Assembly (NCBI GenBank): GCA_002418825.1
Contig: DIEW01000009.1
Span: forward strand, 2,911 to 11,500
Direction of reading: 5' to 3'
DNA length: 8,590 nt
DNA from: Syntrophaceae bacterium UBA5764
Lineage (GTDB): Bacteria > Desulfobacterota > Syntrophia > Syntrophales > Smithellaceae
Part shown: piece after piece, positions 1-6,044 of the stretch
Layout of the letters: every line of letters begins with the position of its first letter
Position numbering within the stretch: position 1 is the stretch's first letter
Position numbers and translations under genes: made by a program
The notes under the pieces: generated by a model
What the model saw: only the letters and a program-made list of their open reading frames with translations
Databases searched by the model: none
What the model was told of the DNA's origin: nothing

Positions 1-21
1 TACCAATTCCGCCACTTCGGC
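1..21 (-). tRNA. tRNA-Leu, 5' part only (cut by window edge)
   Basis: The reverse complement of the first 21 bases reads GCCGAAGTGGCGGAATTGGTA, the acceptor 5' strand and D-arm start typical of bacterial tRNA-Leu. The TGGCGGAATTGGTA block is characteristic of this long-variable-arm class. The anticodon lies outside the window, so the isoacceptor cannot be named; tRNA-Ser is less likely. A good promoter lies directly upstream at 35-62. Confidence 0.85.
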
Positions 22-34
22 ACGCGAAGTGTGC

Positions 35-62
35 ACTATACTCAACACTTTGTTATTGTCAA
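35..62 (-). promoter_or_regulatory. Sigma-70-type promoter of the tRNA-Leu gene
   Basis: On the minus strand a perfect -35 TTGACA (57-62) and a -10 TATAGT (35-40, five of six matches) are separated by 16 bases. The expected start is near position 28, leaving a very short leader before the tRNA 5' end at 21. The position and quality suit a stable-RNA promoter. Confidence 0.75.
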
Positions 63-74
63 GATAAAATGAGC

Positions 75-102
75 TTGAAATTAATTTGCAAAATGCTATG
101 TT
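75..102 (+). promoter_or_regulatory. Putative promoter of ribF-asd
   Basis: On the plus strand TTGAAA (75-80, five of six) and TATGTT (97-102, four of six) are spaced by 16 bases. A TGC just before the -10 could act as an extended -10. Transcription would start near 109, about 29 bases before the ribF ATG. That leader is too short for an FMN riboswitch. Confidence 0.45.
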
Positions 103-137
103 ACCGCGCTGATTACTAAGAAAAACGGGATGAGAAA

Positions 138-1070
138 ATGATTGTATTTGACAGCATAGAAAGCGTAACTAACGATTTTCGCGGGGCGTTTGTGACCGTG
201 GGAAACTTTGATGGCGTGCATCTGAGTCATCAGTGTATATGCCGCAAACTTGCGGCGGAAGCGAAAGAGGCTGCGGCAAAGTCTCTGGTTATTACCTTTG
301 AGCCGCATCCCAAAATGATTCTTCACCCAAATATTCGCCCTTTTTATTTGATAACAACGCTCCCGGAAAAGCTTAAACTGCTGGAAAAATGTTTGATCGA
401 CGCCACGGTCGTTGTTCCTTTTACATTGGAATATTCGCGTACTACCGCAGAGCAGTTTGTTCGGCGAGACTTGGTGCAGAAGCTGGCGATCAAAAAGGTT
501 ATCGTAGGGCACGATTATACCTTTGGCCAAGGCAAAAGCGGTACCAGCGATTATCTGATGGAGGAGGGGCGCAAGTGTGGTTTTGCCGTGGAGAAAATAG
601 ATGCCTTTAAAGTGGGAGAAGATATCGTCAGCAGCACGCTGATCAGGAATCTGATACTTAAAGGAGATATGAAAAAGGTCACCACTTTGCTGGGAAGATG
701 GTATAATGTGGAAGGAATAGTGGAAAAAGGTCATGGGCGCGGTGTCGGGCTAGGTTTTCCCACCGCCAACATCAAGACGCAAAAAGTATTACATCCGGCC
801 GCAGGTATTTACGCGGCCTATGCCTTCTGGCGGGATAAGCGTTACCTGGCGGCCGTGAATATCGGCGCGAAGCCGACTTTTGCGGATTATGTTTCCACTT
901 TTGAAGTTTTTTTGCTTGACTTCGCAGGCGAACTCAGGGGGGAGACCATTGATGTTCACTTTGTGGAGAAGTTGCGGGATATCGTTAAATTTGACAGTCC
1001 TGAAAAATTGAAAGAGCAAATTGCCGCGGATGTAGAAAAAACGAGGCAGATATTACTTCAAAGCGAATGA
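138..1070 (+). CDS. ribF: Bifunctional riboflavin kinase / FMN adenylyltransferase (FAD synthetase)
   Basis: Cytosolic enzyme that phosphorylates riboflavin to FMN and then adenylylates FMN to FAD. The protein has 310 residues, normal for bacterial RibF. The N-terminal nucleotidyltransferase domain shows GNFDGVHLSH at 22-31, FEPHP at 54-58, a VGHDYTFG stretch at 123-130 and the SSTLIR motif at 165-170. The C-terminal riboflavin kinase domain has GLGFPTANI at 204-212, NIGAKPTF at 241-248 and a Glu at 256 in the EVFLLDF segment, the usual catalytic-base position. One oddity is HLSH where most homologues have HLGH. The ATG at 138 has only a weak ribosome site (GGGATGAG), but the N-terminus fits the family. 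The stop codon lies 23 bases before the preferred asd start, so the two genes are probably co-transcribed. Confidence 0.96.
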   Translation: MIVFDSIESVTNDFRGAFVTVGNFDGVHLSHQCICRKLAAEAKEAAAKSLVITFEPHPKMILHPNIRPFYLITTLPEKLKLLEKCLIDATVVVPFTLEYSRTTAEQFVRRDLVQKLAIKKVIVGHDYTFGQGKSGTSDYLMEEGRKCGFAVEKIDAFKVGEDIVSSTLIRNLILKGDMKKVTTLLGRWYNVEGIVEKGHGRGVGLGFPTANIKTQKVLHPAAGIYAAYAFWRDKRYLAAVNIGAKPTFADYVSTFEVFLLDFAGELRGETIDVHFVEKLRDIVKFDSPEKLKEQIAADVEKTRQILLQSE

Positions 1071-1093
1071 ATAAATATGGAGGTTATGAAACG

Positions 1094-2173
1094 ATGTTGA
1101 AAATAGCTATTGTCGGTGCTACCGGAATAGTAGGTCAGCAGGCAATTGTCAGCTTGCTTGGACATCCGTGGTTTGAGATAGCGAAGCTTGTCGCTTCGGA
1201 GCGTTCGGCGGGAAAAAGATATATTGATGCTTTGAGAGACGCTAGTGGTTCTTTGCGCTGGTGGTGTCCTGAGGAATTACCGCAAAACATCGCCGATATG
1301 ACTGTGGAAGAAGCGGCTTCTTTCGATCCGACTTCCGTGGACATAATTTTTTCCACTATGGATGCCGCAGTGGCAAAAGAACTGGAACCAAAATACGCGA
1401 AAACCACTCCTGTAATTAGCACAGCATCGGCTTTTCGTTATGAAGACGATACTCCCATTCTGGTAGGGGGCGTCAATATGAACCACGCGCCGCTTCTGGC
1501 TGTGCAGCAGAAAAACCGCGGCTGGAAGGGTTTTGTTTCCCCCAAGCCCAATTGCACGATTGCCGGCTTGGTTGTTTCGCTCAAACCGATACAGGATGCT
1601 TTTGGCGTAAAACAGGTGGTGATGGTTTCCCAGCAGGCAATGTCCGGCGCGGGCCGCACTCCCGGGCTTTCGGCGATGGATATGACCGAAAACGTTGTGC
1701 CGTATATTCCGGGCGAGGAACCTAAAGTAGAAAGCGAACCACAAAAAATTTTGGGTAAGTTTAACGGTAAAACAATTCAAAACGCAGCGTTCGGCATCAG
1801 CGCCACCTGCACACGCGTGCCGGTGTTGGATGGACATATGGTCTGCGCCTTTGTGCAGACAGAAAAGAAATGTTCGTCGGAAGACGTGAAAAAAGTCATG
1901 ACCGAATACGGACGTGATTTTGCCGAGTTGCATCTGCCGAGCTCACCTCAGCGCTTGATTGACGTCACCGATGATCCTTTCCGCCCGCAGCCACGGATGG
2001 ATCGTGACAAAGGCGGCGGTATGACCGTCACCGTCGGGCGTGTTCGTAGAGATCCGGTTATGGAAAACGGTATCAAGTATGTCTGTCTGGCTCACAATAC
2101 TAAATTGGGGGCAGCCAAAGGCGCGCTACAGACAGCGGAATATCTTGTAAAATATTACTTGAAACTGATTTAA
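1094..2173 (+). CDS. asd: Aspartate-semialdehyde dehydrogenase, archaeal/fungal-type
   Basis: Catalyses NADPH-dependent reduction of aspartyl-4-phosphate to aspartate semialdehyde, the branch point to lysine, threonine, methionine and diaminopimelate. With the start at 1094 it has 359 residues. The N-terminal Rossmann motif GATGIVG is at 8-14. ASERSAGK at 34-41 is typical of the archaeal/fungal subclass. The catalytic Cys is at 154 in the PNCTI motif, and a His at 248 in LDGHM is the likely acid/base residue. I chose ATG 1094 because GGAGG (1079-1083) lies ten bases upstream and the Rossmann strand then begins at once. An in-frame ATG at 1067 overlaps the ribF stop and would add nine residues, but has no comparable ribosome site. 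The subclass call comes from remembered motifs, not from an alignment. Confidence 0.95.
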   Translation: MLKIAIVGATGIVGQQAIVSLLGHPWFEIAKLVASERSAGKRYIDALRDASGSLRWWCPEELPQNIADMTVEEAASFDPTSVDIIFSTMDAAVAKELEPKYAKTTPVISTASAFRYEDDTPILVGGVNMNHAPLLAVQQKNRGWKGFVSPKPNCTIAGLVVSLKPIQDAFGVKQVVMVSQQAMSGAGRTPGLSAMDMTENVVPYIPGEEPKVESEPQKILGKFNGKTIQNAAFGISATCTRVPVLDGHMVCAFVQTEKKCSSEDVKKVMTEYGRDFAELHLPSSPQRLIDVTDDPFRPQPRMDRDKGGGMTVTVGRVRRDPVMENGIKYVCLAHNTKLGAAKGALQTAEYLVKYYLKLI

Positions 2174-2193
2174 AAACTGTAGATACAAAATAA

Positions 2194-2224
2194 GGGCTGC
2201 GGTCTTTCAGAAAGACCGTAGCCT
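2194..2224. terminator. Strong hairpin between asd and the glycosylase gene, possible terminator
   Basis: A 13-bp stem with one G-T wobble (2195-2207 with 2211-2223) encloses a three-base CAG loop, and a further G-T pair can extend it. On the plus strand the stem is followed by TGGTTGG, not a T-run. On the minus strand it is followed by CTTATTTTG. The T-tract therefore favours termination of leftward transcripts, although the hairpin also sits where asd transcription should end. Confidence 0.5.
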
Positions 2225-2260
2225 GGTTGGAACTAAAATCTCTTTAATGAAAAACAAAAC

Positions 2261-2836
2261 ATGGGTATCCTGGCCAGAGAGTTTTATGAACGCGACACAA
2301 AACAGGTTGCTCGCGAACTTTTGGGCAAAAAACTGTTGCGTAAAATCGGGCGCAAGGAACTTTCCGGGGTGATCGTGGAAACAGAGGCTTACTGCGGGCA
2401 GGAAGACAGCGCCTGCCACGCGCATCACGGCCAGACGGCGCGCAACGCGGTTATGTTCGGCTCGCCCGGCCACGCTTATGTTTATTTCACCTATGGCATG
2501 CACTATATGCTTAATCTGGTCACGGAAAAAGAAGGCAATCCCTGCGCCGTGCTCATCCGGGCGATTGTCCCGATTGACGGAATAAAAGAAATGGAAAAGC
2601 GCCGAAAATTAAAGGGGGCGCGTCTTACCAATGGCCCGGCCAAACTTTGTCAGGCGCTGGGAATAGATAAATTTTTAAACGGGTGGGATATCACACGGGG
2701 CGCTAAATTATGGGTAGAGGATTATAAGAATATTCCCGCGAAGTCAATTTTAGCTACCCCCCGTATCGGCATCAACTACGCAAAAGAAGAACACCGAAAT
2801 GCTTTATGGCGTTTTTATGTAAGAAGCGGCGTCTGA
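2261..2836 (+). CDS. mpg: 3-methyladenine DNA glycosylase, AAG/MPG family
   Basis: Monofunctional base-excision-repair enzyme that removes alkylated purines (3-methyladenine, 7-methylguanine, hypoxanthine) by flipping the base. The 191-residue length is normal for bacterial members. By comparison with human AAG as I recall it, IVETEAY contains the catalytic Glu at 42 and the base-stacking Tyr at 44. His at 53 matches the base-contacting His, Tyr at 78 in TYGM matches the intercalating Tyr, and Asn at 85 matches the active-site Asn. The NGPAKLCQALGI block (about 123-134) and the ending WRFYVR are also family hallmarks. ATG 2261 is the only reasonable start because an in-frame stop lies at 2234, but no Shine-Dalgarno sequence is visible. 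The gene follows the hairpin after asd, so whether it shares the asd transcript is unclear. It converges with the permease gene, whose end is 23 bases away. Confidence 0.95.
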   Translation: MGILAREFYERDTKQVARELLGKKLLRKIGRKELSGVIVETEAYCGQEDSACHAHHGQTARNAVMFGSPGHAYVYFTYGMHYMLNLVTEKEGNPCAVLIRAIVPIDGIKEMEKRRKLKGARLTNGPAKLCQALGIDKFLNGWDITRGAKLWVEDYKNIPAKSILATPRIGINYAKEEHRNALWRFYVRSGV

Positions 2837-2859
2837 AAATATTTTCCGCGGTATAACTA

Positions 2860-3918
2860 TTATTCGATTTTTTCTTTTTTATAGAGTTCCAAAAACAGTC
2901 TCCAACTGGCCAGAAAGAGCGACGCGATAACCGGCCCGAGTACGAAACCAGAAAAGCCAAAAATGGCCAAACCGCCCAGAATGGAAAGAAACAATAAAAG
3001 GGAATGCATCTGAATGTCACGCCCCAGAAGAATCGGCCGTAACAGGTTGTCCACACTGCTGATAACTACAGCGCCGAAAACGAGAATCACCACGCCCTGC
3101 CATATGTGTCCCTGAAACAGCATAATTATACCCGCCGGCACCCAGATTATTGAACAGCCCACAGCGGGAATAATGGCGAGCCCGACCATCAGTACTCCCC
3201 AAACAAGCGCTCTTTCAATGCCGGTAAGGTAAAAAATCAATCCTCCCAGCAAGCCCTGAATGCCGCCGATGATAAAAGTAAATTTGAGCGTTGCTTTGGC
3301 GGTGGTCAGAAAATGGTGAATGAACGTGTCCATGTGGTACTTGTTCATCGGTAAGTAACGAGTAATTGCGTTGATAAAAGTGTCTCCGTCACGTAAAAAA
3401 TAAAACAGAGAGTAGAGCATGACGGCAAATTGGATAACAAGAAGAATCGTGTTTTGAGTTAATTGGGAAAGATTCTTAAAAATAAATTCAGATACAGCTT
3501 TTAGGATTTCCGCCGATTTGCCGGTGAAAAATTCATGGTTGATATCGAGACGCGCGAACAGAGGATGGTTGTTTAAATAATTTATTAGCCACGTGATGTT
3601 GCCAAGCAACTTGCTTTCATTAGAATCAACTGCCTGATATATTTCCATGGATTCATTAATCAGCAGACTGACAAGGAGGCCCAGCGGAAGGATTAAGCAG
3701 ACTAAAACAGCAAGCAGTGTAAGGCCCGCGCAGAGATTTTTACTTTTAAGCTTTTTAACTAATGACTTATTCAGAGGAGAAAATATGCCGGCGATTAAAA
3801 CAGCCCAAAATATGGCAAAGAAAAAAACTTTCAGCAAATAGCCGAAAAATAACGTGATAATTCCCAGTAAAGATATAAAAATTATATTTTGGAAGTTGGC
3901 AAAGGGTTTATCATTCAT
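2860..3918 (-). CDS. AI-2E family transporter (UPF0118/PerM-like membrane protein)
   Basis: Integral inner-membrane protein of the AI-2E exporter family; members include TqsA, PerM and YdiK, and their substrates vary or are unknown. From ATG 3918 it has 352 residues, a usual size. Hydrophobic segments lie near residues 11-30, 32-47, 63-88, 155-175, 213-257, 262-290 and 305-340, with a long soluble loop at about 90-150. The C-terminal signature is clear: DNLLRPILLGR (290-300), a LLLFLSILGGLAIFG stretch and FVLGPVIASLF. A TTG at 3948 would add ten residues. I prefer the ATG because neither site has a convincing ribosome-binding sequence and the added residues look non-conserved. It stands alone on the minus strand, so context gives no substrate. 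The family call is firm and the actual function is unknown. Confidence 0.92.
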   Translation of the reverse strand: MNDKPFANFQNIIFISLLGIITLFFGYLLKVFFFAIFWAVLIAGIFSPLNKSLVKKLKSKNLCAGLTLLAVLVCLILPLGLLVSLLINESMEIYQAVDSNESKLLGNITWLINYLNNHPLFARLDINHEFFTGKSAEILKAVSEFIFKNLSQLTQNTILLVIQFAVMLYSLFYFLRDGDTFINAITRYLPMNKYHMDTFIHHFLTTAKATLKFTFIIGGIQGLLGGLIFYLTGIERALVWGVLMVGLAIIPAVGCSIIWVPAGIIMLFQGHIWQGVVILVFGAVVISSVDNLLRPILLGRDIQMHSLLLFLSILGGLAIFGFSGFVLGPVIASLFLASWRLFLELYKKEKIE

Positions 3919-4104
3919 TAATGATGTCTCATTATCTTTTGATAACAATTATTACATTTTTAACGTGTTAATAGCAAGCAAGCTTTTTTGTTATATAGAA
4001 AAAAGGAACTGGTTGTCACTGAATCGGTAAACAGCGCTTATGGGGCAACATGCTAAAAATATCCTGATTTTGTAATTAGTTTTATAAGTCGGATAAAAAT
4101 AAGA

Positions 4105-4132
4105 TTGACAATTGGCTGAATATGGCTAAGTT
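4105..4132 (+). promoter_or_regulatory. Putative promoter of the HesB-like gene
   Basis: A perfect -35 TTGACA (4105-4110) is followed after 16 bases by a poor -10, TAAGTT (4127-4132, three of six). Transcription would begin near 4139, giving a leader of about 47 bases before ATG 4186. The remainder of the gap between the divergent genes (3919-4185) is AT-rich, with a TTAACGTGTTAA inverted repeat at 3960-3971 and no ORF I can support. Confidence 0.4.
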
Positions 4133-4185
4133 AACTTCAGTTTAATTTGGCCAGTATTTTAGCTGTCCGACAAGGAGGAAAGGAA

Positions 4186-4500
4186 ATGCTTACAGTTACG
4201 GATAAAGCCGCTGAAGTTATCAAGGAATTTCTTAAGGATAAAGATGAAGCTTTGGCGATAAGAATCACTCTTTCCATAGGGTGATCCGGGCCCGCGTTGG
4301 GCATGGCTCTGGATGAGCCGAAAAGCGATGACCAGGTTTTTGAAGAAAAGGGAGCAAAATATGTTATTGAAAAATATATTTACGAACAGGCAAAGCCAAT
4401 TAATGTTGATTTCGTAGATAGCTCCGGAGGTTCCGGATTCAAATTAACTTCCAATCTTTCGCCGGCCGCCGGCGGAAGTTGCGGTTCTTGCAGTTGTTAG
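4186..4500 (+). CDS. HesB/IscA-like selenoprotein with in-frame UGA (Sec33)
   Basis: Small iron-sulfur-type protein of the HesB/IscA fold. Reading starts at ATG 4186, seven bases after a strong GGAGG (4174-4178), and meets TGA at 4282-4284 as codon 33. It continues in the same frame to TAG at 4498-4500, giving 104 residues, the usual family length. The residues before the UGA (IRITLSIG) and after it (SGPALGMALDEP) are both HesB-like. The UGA replaces the conserved first cysteine of the G-C-S-G motif, so I read it as selenocysteine. The C-terminal tail GGSCGSCSC places Cys at 99, 102 and 104, near the two tail ligands of IscA. HesB-like selenoproteins are an established family, but their biochemical role is not settled. 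Without recoding only a 32-residue peptide would be made. The downstream part begins at a TTG (4297) with no ribosome site, so it is not an independent gene. A Cys-to-stop mutation or a sequencing error is the alternative. The selenocysteine machinery lies outside the window. Confidence 0.88.
4304..4320 (+). promoter_or_regulatory. Candidate bacterial SECIS hairpin
   Basis: GGCTC (4305-4309) pairs with GAGCC (4315-4319) around a TGGAT loop, and a T-G pair can close the base. The loop begins 25 bases after the UGA and has a G as its second base. This agrees with the usual bacterial SECIS rule of a small loop with an early G about 16-37 bases past the UGA. A second hairpin, GCCC/GGGC at 4290-4293 and 4299-4302, lies closer to the UGA than that range. 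The stem overlaps codons for the conserved ALDEP segment, so chance pairing is possible. Confidence 0.5.
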
Positions 4501-4504
4501 CCGA

Positions 4505-4541
4505 GGAGGGGAAAGAATCATCTTTCCCCTCCCTTATTTTT
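4505..4541 (+). terminator. Rho-independent terminator after the HesB-like gene
   Basis: A perfect 11-bp stem, GGAGGGGAAAG (4505-4515) with CTTTCCCCTCC (4522-4532), has a six-base AATCAT loop and is followed by CTTATTTTTG. It begins four bases after the HesB-like stop codon. This is the clearest intrinsic terminator in the window, and it ends eight bases before the start of the TPR gene. Confidence 0.88.
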
Positions 4542-4548
4542 GCAGATT

Positions 4549-5469
4549 ATGACTGATAAGGATGCAAAGTTAACACAAGCCGAAAATCTGTTAAAACAAA
4601 ATCAGCACAGTCAGGCAATTAAAATCTTAAAAGAAGTTTATAAAAAAAATTCCAGCGAAGAGTCGATTTTGCTGAAGCTGGCTTGGGCTTATTATGACAG
4701 CGGCGATATAAAACAAGCTATAGGGTGCTTTCAGGAACTTTTTGAGCGCGAACTGCCCCGGAAAGTTTTTGCCGGATTTGCCTTTGATGAATTGGTACGT
4801 ATTTATAAACAGGAAAAAGATTTTTGCAGTTTAGTGGAAATTTGCCAAAGAGCTGTTGCCTCCCAGCCCGATGACATAAATCTTCTGATGGAACTGGTCA
4901 ACGCCTATTTGCTGACAGGCAGGTCTCAAGAAGCCTGTGCTGTTTGTGAAAAGATGCTTAATCTGGAAAGTGACAATTCCGCTATTTACTGCTTGTGGGG
5001 AAATGCCTTGTTTACCGCCGGCCTGTTTGCCGAGAGTGAAAGAGCTTATTTGCGTGCGGCACGTATAGATCCGGAACAGGAGGATTATTATCTTTTTAAA
5101 CTGGCCATCTTATTCCAGGAGGCAGAAAACCACAAAGAGGCGATAAGGATAGTGAAAAGATGTATTGCGGAAAATCCTGATAATCCCCTTTATTATTGTT
5201 TTTGGGGGGATAGTCTTATCGGTCTGAATCAGATAAAAGAAGCCTGCCGGATTTATGACCAGGCTGTCCAGTGTGGTGAACGTAAAGATACGGGTGCCTA
5301 CTATAACCGCATGGGAAACTCGTTGATGAAAGCCCGCCGTTTTTCCGAAGCCGCGTTGTCTTTCCGCAAAGCTTTGGAGCAGGAGACAAACCCGGCTTAT
5401 TATAACAATCTGATATCTGCTTGCCGGGCCATAGAGCATGAAGATGGCACGCAGAAACCGTCGAGCTGA
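4549..5469 (+). CDS. TPR-repeat protein, about eight repeats
   Basis: A 306-residue protein made almost entirely of tetratricopeptide repeats, a helical scaffold for protein-protein contacts. Repeats fall roughly at residues 4-36, 38-71, 75-108, 109-142, 143-176, 178-211, 212-246 and 249-281, with a partial one after that. The recurring pattern (W/Y-G...A...A...DP/NP) is visible, for example LWGNALFTAGLFAESERAYL at 149-168. There is no signal peptide or membrane segment, so it is probably cytoplasmic. The partner and function are unknown. ATG 4549 lies just after the U-tract of the preceding terminator and has no Shine-Dalgarno sequence; a TTG at 4540 is in frame but within that U-tract. Expression therefore depends on read-through or on a promoter inside the HesB-like gene. 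It converges with the minus-strand pilus operon. Confidence 0.9.
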   Translation: MTDKDAKLTQAENLLKQNQHSQAIKILKEVYKKNSSEESILLKLAWAYYDSGDIKQAIGCFQELFERELPRKVFAGFAFDELVRIYKQEKDFCSLVEICQRAVASQPDDINLLMELVNAYLLTGRSQEACAVCEKMLNLESDNSAIYCLWGNALFTAGLFAESERAYLRAARIDPEQEDYYLFKLAILFQEAENHKEAIRIVKRCIAENPDNPLYYCFWGDSLIGLNQIKEACRIYDQAVQCGERKDTGAYYNRMGNSLMKARRFSEAALSFRKALEQETNPAYYNNLISACRAIEHEDGTQKPSS

Positions 5470-5478
5470 TGGAAAGGT

Positions 5479-5513
5479 AAAAAAAGAATATTAAAGCTTT
5501 CCGAACTTTCGGA
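5479..5513 (-). terminator. Weak candidate terminator of the pilT operon
   Basis: On the minus strand TCCGA (5509-5513) and TCGGA (5500-5504) can pair around a four-base loop inside the last codons of the receiver-like gene. A run of seven T follows at 5485-5479. The gap of about 14 bases between stem and T-run is longer than in a typical intrinsic terminator. Confidence 0.25.
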
Positions 5514-6009
5514 TAATCGTTTTAAAAAGAAAGTAGAAATCCTTATTCCTGGCAATTTCTTTTTTAAGAATTATGCCGGCATCGGCAATTTCTTTTTTGT
5601 TGATAATCAAATTAACACTTCTGCTATAAGCGCGCATGCTGTCCAGAGTGGGATAAATTTCACTCAATAAGACAACGAAAGATTGCCGCCGTATCGGCAT
5701 AACCAGATTTTCTATATAATTAAGAACCTGGTTTACTTCCAATACGCTGATGTCAAAATTTTCGTCAACAACAATTACGTCAAAAATGTGGAAACGCATA
5801 TATCTTAGCGCTTCTTTAAAGGCTGCTGGTTTTACCGTGTCATAATTTAATTCAATTAGTGAATTGTTGATGAGGGCACAGGTGTTCTGGTCTTGGACGC
5901 AAATCATGGCGGTTTCTTTATCCGGGCTGAGATAACCGAAAGGACGGCCGGAGTAATCCATGTTTTCAGTAGAGGTGTTTGCTGCTTTTTGTTCTGCACT
6001 CATATTCAT
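5491..6009 (-). CDS. Degenerate receiver (CheY-like) domain protein, stand-alone
   Basis: A 172-residue protein with an N-terminal tail of about 33 residues that looks disordered, then a response-regulator-like alpha/beta fold. By analogy with CheY, AMICVQDQNT (34-43) aligns with the first strand, so the acidic pair is reduced to Gln39-Asp40. DVIVVDENFD (77-86) places Asp82 at the phosphorylation site. VVLLSE (112-117) has Ser116 where CheY has Thr87. LIINKKE (134-140) covers the region of the conserved Lys, with Asn137 at its exact place. No output domain follows. This is the last gene after two PilT-type ATPases, which suggests a role in controlling pilus retraction (inference). The start is ambiguous: ATG 6009 is two bases from an AGG, while ATG 6003 has that AGG at an eight-base spacing. 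The fold call comes from pattern alone. Confidence 0.65.
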   Translation of the reverse strand: MNMSAEQKAANTSTENMDYSGRPFGYLSPDKETAMICVQDQNTCALINNSLIELNYDTVKPAAFKEALRYMRFHIFDVIVVDENFDISVLEVNQVLNYIENLVMPIRRQSFVVLLSEIYPTLDSMRAYSRSVNLIINKKEIADAGIILKKEIARNKDFYFLFKTIIRKFGKL

Positions 6010-6044
6010 CGCCTGGCTTTGTTACATGCGTGATTAAAATTTCT

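Noticed and set aside
63..137. FMN riboswitch upstream of ribF
   Set aside because: The gap is too short and lacks the multi-stem conserved core of that element.
96..734. 212-residue minus-strand ORF opposite ribF
   Set aside because: It is the antisense shadow of a clearly conserved gene and shows no recognisable domain.
1277..1933. 218-residue minus-strand ORF opposite asd
   Set aside because: It is a shadow of asd, rich in Cys, His and Arg as antisense frames often are, with no domain I recognise.
2837..2859. Terminator between the converging glycosylase and permease genes
   Set aside because: Only a CCGCGG palindrome and T-rich sequence are present, with no real stem-loop.
3919..3948. 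TTG start at 3948 for the AI-2E family gene
   Set aside because: There is no ribosome site before it and the ten added residues look non-conserved; ATG 3918 is simpler, though not proven.
4282..4284. UGA read as an inactivating stop, making the HesB-like gene a pseudogene
   Set aside because: The frame is intact on both sides with conserved family residues, a strong ribosome site and a normal end with a terminator. The stop falls exactly on the conserved Cys codon, which fits selenocysteine far better than decay.
4297..4500. Independent 67-residue ORF starting at TTG 4297
   Set aside because: It has no ribosome site and is the same frame as the upstream segment, so it is the C-terminal part of the recoded gene.
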